Positions 1 through 13,700 of a DNA stretch of 64,000 nucleotides are shown piece by piece. The notes under the pieces are model-generated. The model saw only the letters and a program-made list of their open reading frames with translations, made no database searches and was not told the origin of the DNA. The stretch is from Karstenula rhodostoma CBS 690.94. Taxonomy: Eukaryota; Ascomycota; Dothideomycetes; Pleosporales; Didymosphaeriaceae. Position numbers and translations under genes: made by a program. The stretch lies in assembly GCA_010093485.1 (NCBI GenBank), contig MU001492.1, positions 1,039,122 to 1,103,121 of the forward strand. Direction: 5' to 3'. The stretch's first letter is position 1, and each line of letters opens with the position of its first letter.

Positions 1-2652
1 CTTATAGTTTTTTTTTTTTTTTAATATAAAGCTACTATTATAACTACCTAGTAATAAGGAAATATCTAGAGATACTATATAAATCTATTAAAAGGCTCTA
101 AAGAATAGTACTATTTATAATAAAAGAGAAGGATACCTATAATACTAGACTTAATTAACTAAATATTAACCTATCTATATATATTATATAATATAGTAAT
201 ACTATAATACTATATTATACTAGTAAAATAGTATACTCCTTATTTACTAATATCTAATATATAATTATAGAGAAGTTATAAAATATTAAGAATATTATAT
301 ATTAATAATATTATAATTTAAAAAAGAATATAAAAGAGAGGTTACCTACTAGTAGTAAATAATTTATAGTATTATATATAAAGGCTAGCTTTTATAAAAA
401 GAGATCTATACTAGAATATCTCTATTAAAATAGCTAATAATAAATAACTAATTATTAGTAATAAATATAACTTTATATATATTACTAATTTTATATATAA
501 TATAAATCTAAATAATATAGACTTCTATAAGATTAAGTATATCCTCTAGTAAGTTAATTTCTATTAGTATAATTAGTCTAATATATAAATACTATAAGTT
601 ATAACTATAAATTATAAAATATATTACTAATCTATATAAACTAAATTAGTATATTTATAATAAACCCTTATTATCTATAAAGATAAAAGAGGAAGTGTAT
701 AGTAACTATATAAGAATTATAGTATAGAAAAAAAAAGAATTTAAGAGAATATAGTTAGTAGGGCTAAATAGGCTAGAACTATCTAACTATACTAAAGAGG
801 TATTTTACCTAGTATTATACTACTATTAAGGTAGTACTAAATTACCCACTAAACCCTAGAAAGTAGTATTTTCCTTAAAAACTTAATTAATAAAAATCTA
901 TTACTACTATAAACTTTATTCTTTATATATAAGTACCCTAAAATATAATTAGTAAATAGAGGTATTAGTTTTAATACCTAGTCTAATACTTATATATAAG
1001 TCTAGTGCTAGGTAAACTAAAATAGTATATTCTAATAAGGACTAATTACCCTAGTAAGTTAGTAAATATACTAGATATCGCGCTTTATAATAGTAATATA
1101 CTTAGTATAAATATAGACTAGTAATATATCTAAATTTAGTTAATAAATATAATAGAGCCTAATACTAGGACTAGTACTTATACTTAAAGAAATAAACTAG
1201 AAAGGCCTTAGAGGCTTTTTAAAGAGCTATAATAGTATTAGGCTAGAAGTAAAGGCTATAGACTAGATTTTTATTAATAGTTTTAGGAAGAGTATAGTAG
1301 GTAGAGTAAAAGATACTATAATTAATAATTACCTCCCTTACTAGATACTAGAATAGTAGCTTAGGGATAAGTAGATTAGTATTTTTCTAAAACTAATAAA
1401 TCTTATAAAGAGTTATAGCTAGAGAATATTAGCTTAATACTAGTCTAATACTAGTACTATACTTACTACTAAATTTATAATAGTAAGGCTTTTTAATACT
1501 ACTAGTAGTTAGAGTAGATTACTAAGCCTTAGTAAGTAAATTAAAAGTAGTAGTTTTATAAAAGGTTTTAGTAGTTATTAGATAATTAGATAGACTAGCT
1601 ATAATATATAAGTATAGGGCTAATACTTAGAACTAATACCTAACTTATTTTAAGCCTTAGCCTTACCCTTACCCTTACTACTAATAGGGTATAAAGGCTT
1701 AATCTTTCTATATAGCACTATACTAGTAAACTTATAGAGATTATTTATAGATAGGATTAATTAAAGAGGGTTAATAGTTTATAGTATTAAGGTAAAGAAG
1801 AGAGAAAGTAAAAGAGTAGAAACTATAGTACTTATATAAATTATATAATAGGCTTACTTAGTATATATATATAATATAAGTAAAAGTAAACTAGAAAAAA
1901 GTAAAGATAAAAGGTAATAAATTAGAAAAAAAGCTCTATATTTATAAAAACTTAACCTATTTAAGCTATTATAAGTATATATAGGGTATTAGATAGTATT
2001 AGTTTATATAGTAAAAAAAGTAATAGAATATTCCTACTTTTAGATAAGGTATATTTACTTTTACTTTAGTAAGTAAGTTATAAAGGCGCCTTAATATTTA
2101 TAGTAAAAATAAAAAGTAAATATATTCTAACTTTATAAAAACTTAATATATTTAAGCTATCTTAAGTATATATAGGGTATTAGATAGTATTAGTTTATAT
2201 AGTAAAAAAAGTAATAGAATATTCCTACTTTTAGGTAAGATATATTTACCTTTACTTAAGTAAGTAAAGGTACTTTAGTATTTATAGTATAAGTATTTAA
2301 TAGATAGGTATATAATAGTAGAGTTTAATTATATAAGATCTACTTATAATATTTATTAATAACTTCTTTTATTTACCTTTACTACCTTTTTTCTATACTC
2401 TATATTATAGGACTATATAGTTACTTATTCTATATCTAATATCTACCTATTACCTTATACCTAATATTTATCTAATACCTCTACTATAGTAGACCTACCT
2501 AATATTAAGTAGTATAAAGGCGCTAGAGAGTACTCTTTAAATAAGAGTATAAAGAAAAATATAACTACTTAAATAAAAAAAACTAGTAAAGAGCTTATTA
2601 TAGAGTATAATAAAATAGTAGATAATATATATTACTCTAAGTTCTAGAAGAA
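1..2652. repeat. AT-rich RIP-degraded repeat sequence, left of the LTR element
   Basis: This stretch is almost entirely A/T with interspersed TA-rich words, and CA and TG dinucleotides are nearly absent. No open frame longer than 60 codons is present on either strand. That pattern is what repeat-induced point mutation leaves behind in old transposons. No transposon family is recognisable. The only internal structure I see is a tandem duplication at about 1941-2290, listed separately. The sequence continues on the other side of the LTR element (from 10787), so the element inserted into this older repeat. Confidence 0.85.
1941..2290. repeat. Tandem duplication with 191-bp period
   Basis: Two adjacent copies start at 1941 and 2132, each opening with a tttataaaaacttaa-type word. 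They share a long core with 'gtatatatagggtattaga' and 'gtaatagaatattcctac'. The copies differ mainly at C/T positions, as expected after RIP. The second copy loses similarity near 2290. It lies outside the LTR element, and its origin is unknown. Confidence 0.75.
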
Positions 2653-2898
2653 TATAAGGGTTAATTTAACTTAAAATTAAATCCCCTTATAGGATATTTA
2701 CCTACCTTTAAGCTTAGGCCTTATCTAGTGGCCTATATATAGATTAGTTAGTAGATCTTAAATACTTAGTATATAGAGAGTCCCTCTCTAGGACCCTTTC
2801 TATCTTAGTATTTTAAGTTTAGTCTTAATTTATATAGTTTCTTTTATTTATCTAATTCTAAGAGTGTTTACTCTATTTAGCTATATCCTAGCCTTATA
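2653..2898 (+). repeat. 5' LTR (246 bp)
   Basis: This is a direct repeat of 10541-10786 with identical length and no indels. By eye I count 14 differences, all of them transitions (C/T or A/G). The ends are TATAAGG and CCTTATA, an imperfectly masked inverted terminal repeat whose original TG/CA dinucleotides have become TA. A primer binding site directly downstream is not recognisable. Confidence 0.92.
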
Positions 2899-3006
2899 TT
2901 AAATTTAAGACCCCTTTTTTTAACTAGAGATTAGTAACTATAATATCTACCTTTAGCTCTTTAGGTATAGAAAGGTCTATTAAAATTCTAAAATTTTTCT
3001 TTAGAT

Positions 3007-3185
3007 TAGCTATTAAGGTACTAGAATGTCCTCTAAAGTCCTTATTAAAGGCTAGCTATTAAGATATTAGAATATCCTCTAAAGTCCTTATTAAAGACTA
3101 GCTATTAAGGTACTAGAATATTCTCTAAAGTCCTTATTAAAGACTAGTTATTAAAGTACTAGAATATCCTCTTAAGTTTTTTAAA
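3007..3185 (+). repeat. 46-bp tandem repeat, four copies, in the retrotransposon leader
   Basis: Copies start at 3007, 3053, 3099 and 3145, each opening with tagctattaag or a one-base variant. They carry the words ctagaat, ctctaaagtcc and ttattaaag. The copies differ mainly by transitions. The array sits between the 5' LTR and the region expected to hold gag, so it belongs to the untranslated leader. Confidence 0.85.
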
Positions 3186-6100
3186 CTCTCTTAAAAATCT
3201 ACTAATATTAGATACCTTTAATAGAATTAACTACTATAAAGGTTAAATCCCTCTTAAATAGAAGTATATACCTATTATAGGTATACTAAAAATAATATAT
3301 ATACCCTTAATAAATAGGCTTAAAATATAACTAACTACCTACTTATTACTTATATTTTATCTACCTAAACCTACCTTTTACCCTTATAATAAATATTAAT
3401 TTATATAATATTTCTATTTTAGATAGCCCTTTCTCCCTATTTACTTTATTTCTAAATAGCTCTATACCTACTATACTACTACCTATAATTAAGCGTATAA
3501 AGATAAAACCTCTAGTACTTAGATAGTTTATTAATAAGGCCTTAATATCTTTCCCTTAAAGCTATATTAGGACTTACTCTATAAGCTATACTACTAAAGA
3601 AATAGTAGCTTTTAATTTTAGTAAAGAAAACCTTAATAATATTTTAAAGGTAAATAACCCTTATTATAGTATAACTATAGGTAAAATACTATATATACTA
3701 CCCTAAGATTACTTATCTATCCTAATATAAAAATAGATACTAGTAGCTAAAGCCTCTAGTATATAACCTCCCTATAAGCTAGAAGACCTACCCTTCTAGA
3801 TTAAATTTTTCCTATTAAAACTAGGTATCTAGTTACCTAAAGGTACTAAAGAATACCTAGCTAATATTAGTAAAGTTAAAAAGGAATTAGGCCTCTATTA
3901 GAATTCTAGAACTAGAAACTATAAGAAAAAAGAAGATAACTTTAAAACTAGTCTATAAGTAGCTAGACTATAAGAGCTAGAAGAAGTATTTAAACTATAT
4001 ATAGCCTTTACTAATATTAATATAATTATTCTAGACCTAATTACTTTAGATAGAAAGGACCTAGAGACTTTAAATTACTAAGGCCTAGAGTTTACTACTA
4101 CTTCTAATATATATATAGGCTATATTAAGGCTAATATAGCCCTATTTACTATAAAGTTATAGTTTATAGCCTTATTTTATTATATATATAAAGTATAGGA
4201 CTAGCGATAAAAGCTAGTCTAGTAAAATATTAACTTAAATAATAAAATTAATATTATAATAAATTCCTAGATATAGACTTAAAAGGAAAATAGTTATCTA
4301 TAAACTAAAATTATAGAACTAAAGAAAACTACTAAGGCTAAGAATTAACTAATATAGGTAATAATTAGTAACTTAAATAATAATAATAGTTTTAAGTTAC
4401 TCTACTAGTTTAGCGCTTCCCCTTTTAAGCTAGTGCCTACTATTAAATATAATACTAAATTAATTACTTTAAAGATAGATAGTTAGTAAGGTATAGACTA
4501 TTCTACTATAGGTTAATATATCCTAAAAGTAAATACCCCTAATAAACTTTTTTATAAAATACTAAACTTTTACTATATAAAGTACTAAGCTCGCTAGAGT
4601 AAATACCTATCCCCTAAGGTTCTAGACTCTAATAAGTTTAATAGTAATAAGGCTTAGTTTAAGCTATAGTTCTATTTACTAGAGGTTAAGATTAAGTCTA
4701 ATATAAATTACTTTTAGTAAAATACTTCTAAAAAATATATTATAGCTATTACTAATTATATTAATATATAGCTAGAAGGCTATACCTTTAAAATTTTTAA
4801 TATCTAGAAATAGTAGTAATTAATTATATCTCTTATAGGTCTATATAACTACCTCTAAGCTATATTTATACTACTAAACTAAAATATTAATACCTATACT
4901 AACCTCTAAAAAATAATACTTCTATCTAAAGGAGATATAAACTTATTTATTATATAGTATAATATATTTATAAACTAGACTAGGTTTTATTCTAATAATT
5001 CTAAAAAGATACTCTATAAAAAGCTCTATATAAAACTCGCTAACTAGCTTATCTAGAATACTATTAACCCTACTATAGATTATAATAAATTTTATACTAT
5101 TATCTATAAGTTATATAAAGCCTATAAGTATAACTATTAAGCTAACTATAACTAACTTACTCCCTTTATCTAGCGCTATTATAAGGAGTTTTTATTATAA
5201 ATAGTTACTTTAGCCCCTTATTATACTATAGGACTACCTAAAGATACTATAGTAGAATTAGCTCTAAAGTATTAATCTATTAACCCTAAATATAGATACT
5301 TTAGAGAGTAGTATTATAAGAATTAAATATATTATAACTACCTCTTTAAGGACTATATCTATTATAATTATCCTATTAAATCCTATAATAGGTATACTAT
5401 TACTACTATTATAAAGGTTTAAAAAGAGAATAAGGCTTACTTTTTCCTAGAATCTAGTAATAAATATACCTCTAATAAAGACTCTAAGTTAGACTTTAAG
5501 TTAGAAAACTAGAGATACTAGTTAATTCTAGACTAGTGCCCCTAATAGGAGTAGTAGGTATAGAATTAATTAACCTATAGAAGCTAGTATTCTACCCTAA
5601 AAAGTATTATACTAACTCTAAAAATATTTAAATCCCTAATTTATTTAGGGGAATACCTTTTATATTTCCTATAATATTCTAAAATAATAAATATAAGATT
5701 TATATATATAGTTTTATTAATTCTAGTATATTTATATATAATCTTATTACCTTATAGCTAGAGAAAGTACTAAGGTACTAACTTAGTATTAAGTTAATAT
5801 AGCTTAAATACCTAATCCCTCTTAAGAGTTTCGCTAGTAAGAAGGCTATCTTAGTTAATTACTACTTTTAAGTAGTATTTAATATTAATAGATACTCTAT
5901 AACTATATAGTTTATCCTATATAAAATAGAAGACTATAACCTTATTATAGAATAAAAATTCTTTAAAGATACTAAGTTACTAATTAATTATTATAATTAA
6001 TACTTAATATAGCTAGATAATATACTATTATAGATTATTACTCTACTTATAGTACTACACTATCTACTCCCGCTAGTTAATAAAGAATACTAGTTTAATA

Positions 6101-9100
6101 CTAACTAATAGGATACTAACTTTAAGAAGAAGGATATTTAACTTTAATAAGTATAATTACTCTATAGGGAATACTCCCCTATAAAGGAGTTTAAAATCCC
6201 TATAGAGCCTATAATATTATTTATCTCTCTAGTATAAACTATCCCCTAAAACTATAGTAATTATTAACTATCTTTAGTAGAGCCTATTCTAGATAAGGAT
6301 TTTATTATAGTATACTATATATCTTTAGATAAAGATAGTAATAAAGCTAAACTACTAGAGTTTAGAGATAAGAGTTAGTAATTAGCTAAGTCTAGTATTA
6401 AGGATAATACCCTAGTATATAGATATAGTAATAAGTTATTATATAATAATAAATTATTACTAGGGGAATTAATTACCTTTACTAAGCCTAATCCTACTAG
6501 AGACTCTAGTAAATAAGCTACTAAGAAACTCTTATAAGAGCTAAGGATTAAACTAAAAAACTACCTAAAAGACTAAATTATTACTACCTTCTACCCTATA
6601 GAGTAGCTTTAATATAAGGAAGATTTATATAAGATAAATAAAGTACTATCTAATCTAAGGCTACTACCCTTAAAGGAACCCCCTAAGTATTAAATACTAA
6701 TAAGGGAATAGCTCTTTAAGGTTAGTATTAATATTTTAACTATCTCTACTATAGTATTTATAGTTAGTATATAAGATATAGAGATTAGCTTTATTAGTTA
6801 ATATAAGTTATTTAAACTTATAGAAGCTAAGTATTATAAAAAGGAAACTATAATTAATTCTCTAAAAAAGTCTTAAGAATAGCTACTAGTAGAACTTAAA
6901 GCTAAGCTTCCCTATTATAGATAGATAAGAATAGATATTTCTTACTTTAGTAAATAAAAAGTAAATACCTTACTCCTATAATAAAAAGGTATTAACTATA
7001 ATATTATCCTTATTAAGGATATTAGTACTTTAAAAACCTCTCTACTATATCCTATATCCCTTAATAAGCTAGAATTACTATATCTATATATTTAGAATAT
7101 AGTAAAGAAAAAATTTATTTCCCTTAGTAATACTAGCTTTACCTCCCCTATCTTATATATAAAGAAGTCTAGAGGGAGGTAGTATCTTTATATTAATTAT
7201 AGAAGGCTTAATAGTATTACTAAAAAGGATATTACTTTTATATTACTACTAGAGGAAACTCTTATATACTTATTTAGGGTACGCGTGTTTACTAAACTAG
7301 ATCTATAATAAGCTTTTTACTATATATAACTTATTAAATATACCTCTAACCTCTCTATATTTTAAACTTAATATAATAACTTTAAGTATAATATTTTTCC
7401 TTTTAGTATAACTAATAGACTAGTATTATTCTAGTATTTTATTAATATAATTCTAGCTAATATAATTAACTTAATTTATATAGTTTATATTAATAATATC
7501 CTTATCTACTCTAAGAACCCCCTAGAGTATAAGGCTTATATATCTAAAGTTATTAAATAGCTAAAAAAGTACTACCTCTATTATAATATTAAGAAAAGTA
7601 AATTTATTATTTAAGAAGTTAAATTTCTAGGCTTTATTATTACTACTAACGGGATCTATAAGGACCTTAAAAAGAAAACTATAGTATAGGACTAGAAAGA
7701 GTCTACTAGCCTCTATACCCTTTAATTCTTTTTAGGATTCTATAACTACTATTAGACCTACCTTAAAAATTATAGATATATTATTTAACCCCTTACTAAG
7801 CTAATTAAAAAAGGTACCTAGTATAAGTTTAAAGATAAGGAATACGCTACTTTTTAAGCTATAAAGAACCTTCTCTACTTAAATAATTTTATTATATAGT
7901 ACTCCCCCTACTATAAGATATAGATAGAGACTAATACTAGTAATAGTATTATTATAGGAGCTATCTTATAAATATAAAATAATAGAATCTAGAAACTTTT
8001 TAGTTTCTATTTATATAAAATAAAACTAGTAGAAATAAATTATAATATTTATAATAAGGAAATACTTACTATTATAGATAAATTATATATATAATATATC
8101 TAGCTTATTAGTCTATAATTAGAAGAGCTATTTACTATTATTATAGACTATCGCGTACTTAAATACTTCTCTATAAAATAAAAACTTATACCCTACTAGA
8201 CTTATTAGTTAGAAATATTATTCTAATATAACTATATAATTATATTTCGCCTTAGATCTATAAATATTATAGCTAATATACTATTATAGAAATAGGAAGA
8301 ACTAATTATATAGAAGGTAAAAGCTAAGTTAGCCTATATAATATACTTCTTCCCCTAATAATAGAATATCACCAATAATAATACTAATAATAAGGACTAT
8401 AAAGTAGTAGTATTAGTTACTACTACTAAGCTAAACTAGTAGAGTAGAGAGGCTAAATTATAAGACTCTCCTATTATACTAGTAGACTACCTACTTAAAA
8501 TAAATTATACTAACCTAACCTTAGAATTACTTTAAGAGGCTATTTCTAAACTAAATAGTAAGTATAATAGAATATCTTCTAGACTTCTTTTATACTAAAA
8601 CTACCTAGTTATCTCTAAAACTAGTTAGCTTTAAATAATCCTTATTAATATAGTTTACTTCTACTAGATAACTATGTACCCTAGTACTAAAAAGACCTAT
8701 AAACTTATCTAGAAATTATACTATTAGAGCTATATATATATAGATATTAAATAATTTATATAAAATTATAAGATCTATTACTAGACTAAGCCCCCTTATA
8801 ATAAGAAGCTAGACCTACTCTAGCTACTATCTATTCTAGAGGCTATATAGTAAAATATCTCTATAGACTTTAAGAACTTTCTACTAGACTAAAAGGGCTT
8901 TAATAATATTATAGTTTATATATACTATTTAAGTAAATATACCTTTTTATTACTATACTATAAGATAATTACTATAGAATAGACTACCTCCCTTTACTAC
9001 TAGTATATCTAGAGGATTTTTAGTATCCCTAAATCTATTATATTAGATTAAGGGCTATAGTTTATTTCTAATTTTACTAGTAAACTATATTACTTTATAG

Positions 9101-10529
9101 ATATATAGTAGAAACTTATATCTATAGATTATACCTAAATAGATAGCTAAACTAAGATATATAATAAGTATATTAACTAGTATCTCTACCTATTTATTAA
9201 TAAATTTTAGAATAACTAGTTAGATCTACTTCTTTTAATAGACTAGGTATAAGCCTCTTTATTTAATAAATCTACTAGTTTCTCTCTATATAAAATTAAG
9301 TTTAGCTATAAAGCTAAAGTCTTTTAGGACTAGAGAGATAGAGTTAGGTTATCTAAAAACTCCCCTAATAATATTAGCTCTAAGTAAGCCTATAAGTTTA
9401 TTACTACTTATCTTAAAGCTATTACTTAGGTCTATAACTAGGCCTATTAGAACCTTATTATAGTATAAGACTTAATAGTAAAATAAGCTAATAAATACTA
9501 CTAACTATCTAATTTTATTATTAGTAACTTTATCTATATTATTCTAAAAGGCTTTTTAATATTATATTTCTCTATTAAGCTTAATAAGTAAATATATAGT
9601 CTATACTATATTATAGAGATAAAAAGGTTATTCTATAAGCTTAAATTACTATTATATATAAAAGTTTACCTAGTATTTTATATAAACTATCTTTAGAAAG
9701 TACCTAATAACCTACTTTCTAGATAATACTAACTATAGGAACTACTAACTAAAGTTAATAGTACCTTTAAGTAGGAGGTATTATTTATTTATAATAGCTA
9801 ACTAAGTTAGGGAAAACTCTAGTACTAAGTAGTATAGTAAGGCTATAACCTAGATAATATATAGTATCTAGTATTTAACTTTAGAAATATTCTAAAGCTA
9901 GTAGGCAACTTTTATAATACTAATCCTTAAGTAGCTAGGCCTCCTAAGTACCTAGATACTTAGAAGAAAGCTACCCTTAATAAAGTATTCTTAGATAGTA
10001 ATTCTAAAGACAATACGCCTATTAAGATAGATAATTAATAAAGGATTACTTAAAAATAGGCTAGTTAGTATAGTAACTTAATCTAGATAGCCTATTTAGT
10101 ATCTATAAGGTATACTTACCTTATACTTCTTAGTATTATAAAGGATTAAGCTTTATATATTAAGTACTTTAAGTTTTTAACTATAATAAGGAATTTAAGG
10201 TCTTAAACTAAATCTTAACCTCTCCTTATAGAATTAGGGAACCCTATATAATATATATATAATAGTATATAGTTAACTACTTAGAAAAATTCTAAATAAA
10301 GGTATTTTTATATAGGAAATTATGGAGCCCTATATAATTATACTAGAGCGGGATACTCTAATCTAGTCTATAACTATATAAGTTTAATAGGAAATTTTTT
10401 AAGGGTATAGAGGATATTTTTCTTTATTTTTAATTTTTTTTCTCTAGACTAATTTATTCTTTTCTTTCTTTTATAGATATAGGTATTTTTATAGTTTTTA
10501 GAAACTATTAAGACCCTAGATCACGCTTA

Positions 10530-10540
10530 GAGGGGGGTAG
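10530..10540 (+). other. Polypurine tract of the LTR element
   Basis: The run agaggggggtag lies immediately before the 3' LTR. This is the position and composition expected of the plus-strand primer for Gypsy reverse transcription. Its G-run has escaped the surrounding AT drift. Confidence 0.75.
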
Positions 10541-10786
10541 TATAAGGGTTAATTTAACCTAAGGTTAAATCCCCTTATAGGATATTTATCTATCTTTAAG
10601 CTTAGGCCTTATCTAGTGGCCTATATATAGATTAGTTAGTAAATCTTAAATACCTAGTATATAGAGAGTTCCTCCCTAGGACCCTCTCTATTTTAGTATT
10701 TTAAGTTTAGTCTTAATTTATATAGTTTCTTCTATCTATCTAATTCTAAGAGTGTTTACTCTATTTAGCCATATCCTAGCCTTATA
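10541..10786 (+). repeat. 3' LTR (246 bp)
   Basis: This is the second copy of the LTR at 2653-2898, in direct orientation and of equal length. It is followed directly by the target duplication AAGAA. All differences from the 5' copy are transitions, so the copies diverged by RIP rather than by ordinary drift with indels. Confidence 0.92.
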
Positions 10787-13700
10787 AAGAATACCTTCCT
10801 ACTAGCTATATAGCTAATTATTAATTAGCTACTAATAAGAGACTAGCCTAATATATTAAAGTAATTATATATCTAGTTAAATAATATATATAATATAATA
10901 TAGTAAATTAAAAAAGTATTAGATAGTATTAGGTACTAATATATTTAATAGCTTTAATACTAGAACTATTTAGTACTATAAGGTAGTAGCCTATACTAGC
11001 TAAGATATTAATAAAATTAAGGCTAAGTAGTTTATAGAGAAGTAAGCTTAGTATTTTAATATTCCTAGTTTCCTTACTTTAACTCTAATAATACTAATAT
11101 CTACTTAACTATCTAATACCTTAATTAATATTAGAATTTTATTATTAAAGACTTTAGACTAGTAATTACTTAACCTATCTACTATTCTTAAGAGAAATAA
11201 AAAAAAAGAAATTAAAGTAAACTAAGAGGCCTTTAGATAAGAAGTTCTTAATACTAAGATTAGTATTAAGAATATAGCTATACTTAATACCTAGATTATT
11301 ATAAGGGATAAGACTACTAAATACTTTAAAACTTTATACTAGAAGTAAAACTATCTTTACTAGGGTCTTAAGACCTTTTTTAATAACCTATAGGATAAAG
11401 ATCTCCTATTTATAAATATATAAGTATTCTAAGACTAATACCTTACTAATACCTACTAGATATAAATTAAATAGATACTAGTTAGATTAGATATATAAGT
11501 TTAGGATCTAATTCTAATAAAGAGGATATTAGCTTAAAAGAGTATAAAGGTAAATTTCTATTTAAACTATAGTATTCTTAACTAATTTAATATAGTATTA
11601 TATACTATATAAGGTAACCTTATTAGCTATATAATATCTCTCTATATATAAGACTTTAAGAATTACTTACCTACTATTTATAATTCTATAGTCTAAGTAG
11701 GAGAGGATACTTATTAGTCTATTCTATATAGTTTAATTTACTAGCTTTTTCTACTAATCTATAGTCTATATAGTATACTAGAATATATATAAAAAGGGTA
11801 TTACTCTACTACTTTCTAGTTTATATAAGAAGTATATACTATACTCTATTTTATAAGTAAAGTATTAGTTATAGTATTAGGTATTACTAATAAGTTAGGG
11901 ACTATATATTTAAAGTAAGTAGATTTATTAGTAAAGAGGCTACTTATATTCTAGATATAGTATTTAGTAATAAGGAGGATTTACCTAATAATATAGATTA
12001 GATTATAGATATATTTTATAGTACTAAGGATAAGGACTAGATAATAAATTAGTAGGAGGTATAATATTAGATATACTAAAAGGTATTAGGCCTTATAATA
12101 GCTAGAAGATAGTCTTTAAATATAAAAGTAACTAATTTAATCTTTATTATTTATCCTTTTTTTTTATCTTTATATATTTCCTATCTTTAGACCTTAGATA
12201 CTAGAAAGGAAAAGAAGTCTTAAATATAAAGCCTTTAATACTCTATATATATAATAGAGTAATATATAGTAAACTAGTAATAAAGTCCTTCTCCTTAGAT
12301 ATAAGTATCCTAGCTAAAGTAAGACTAAGACCTTAGAACTTATATACTATAATAGCCTATACTAAGTAGAGAGGAAACTAGACCTATATAATAACTATCT
12401 AGTTATAAAAAAACTTATAAGATATAGGGAAGATAGGTATAGCTATCTTATCTACTTCTATAGTATATAGACTAGGCCCTATATACTAATTAAAGGTAGT
12501 AAGAATAGCTAAAGGGGGTTCCTTTATATAGTCTATAGTAGCTAGATACTATATAATATTATTAACCTTACTAATAGCTCTATTAATAAGACTATACTTA
12601 GTCTAAGTATTAACTAGAAGTATAATCTTAGTATTAATAAAAAGGAGAAGTTTACTCTCTAAATTACTAGCTTCTATTAATAGTATTATTATATATATAG
12701 GATTATTATATTTAGTATAGTAGGCTAATACTAGCTAGTATTAATTCTAAAGATAATTATAATTAATTATATTAATCTTATAGTGCTTAGTGTAGAGGTA
12801 TATAGAATTATAGAAAGTATTTATCTCTAAATCTAAAAAAATAGCCTTATAATAAGTTTAGAATAGTAACTAGTCCTACTAAGTACTTTTATTAACTTAA
12901 AGTTATAAAAGGATATTCTAAAAGTTAGCCTTACTATCTCCTTATTAGTATTAAATAGTATTAAGAATAATAGTCTTTAAAAATTACTAGTAGAGCTATT
13001 TTATATAGGTATTAATAGGTCCTTTACTTAGTAATAGATTATATAAAGGTTACTAGGTAATAGGTAGTAGCTAGTAAAAGTCTCTAGATATAATAATATT
13101 TAGGCTAGTAAAAGGGAGGTATATAAATTAAGAATAGATTTTACTAAATTAGGTACTAATCTAAGCTAGTATATTAAGACTAACTATAGACTTCTTATTA
13201 ATAATAAGATAATATATAGAGGAGAAAGTAAACTATAACTACTATAGAATAGTAGTAGATAGTAGTAGTATAATCCCTCCTATATATATAATTAGAATCT
13301 AGAAAAGGCTATTAATTATTTAGCTATTAATTAGAAATATAATAACTCTAATAAGTATAGATTAGATAATAGGAGATAGTATACCTACTTCCTTAACTAA
13401 TTAATTAAGATAAGTTAAAATTATTTTAATAATATAGGTTTTACTAGTGCTAGCTTTCCTATTAAGATTAATAAGAAGCTATAATAATACCCTCCTACTA
13501 AGGATTACCTTAAAATAGTTTATTATTATATTAAAGGTAATCTTTTATTAAATAGCTAGAGTATTAGAGTTAGTATTAGACTATTCTACTCTAGTAATAA
13601 AATACTTTTAGATTAACTATTTCTAGTAGATTAAACTACTTAGATTCTAGTAGTTATTATATTCCTTAGTACCTTAGTCCTTAGTATAGTTAATAGGCCT

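Larger units (their letters stand above)
2653..10786 (+). mobile_element. Ty3/Gypsy chromovirus-type LTR retrotransposon, complete structure, RIP-inactivated
   Basis: The element is bounded by two 246-bp direct LTRs that begin TATAAGG and end CCTTATA, which would be TG...CA ends before RIP. It is flanked by the 5-bp target duplication AAGAA at 2648-2652 and 10787-10791. A purine run precedes the 3' LTR. Conceptual translation on the plus strand shows decayed pol motifs in Gypsy order. Near 7481-7513 is a VYINNILIYS word, the RT YIDDILIYS motif after D-to-N changes. Near 7920-7975 are RNase H-like words. Near 9045-9070 is an integrase word like LSDRGxQFIS. Near 9650-9690 is a KVHPVFHVSLL-like word. 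Near 9770-9900 is a chromodomain-like stretch. Stops interrupt every frame, so the element cannot encode its own proteins. Gag and protease were not recognised. Confidence 0.9.
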
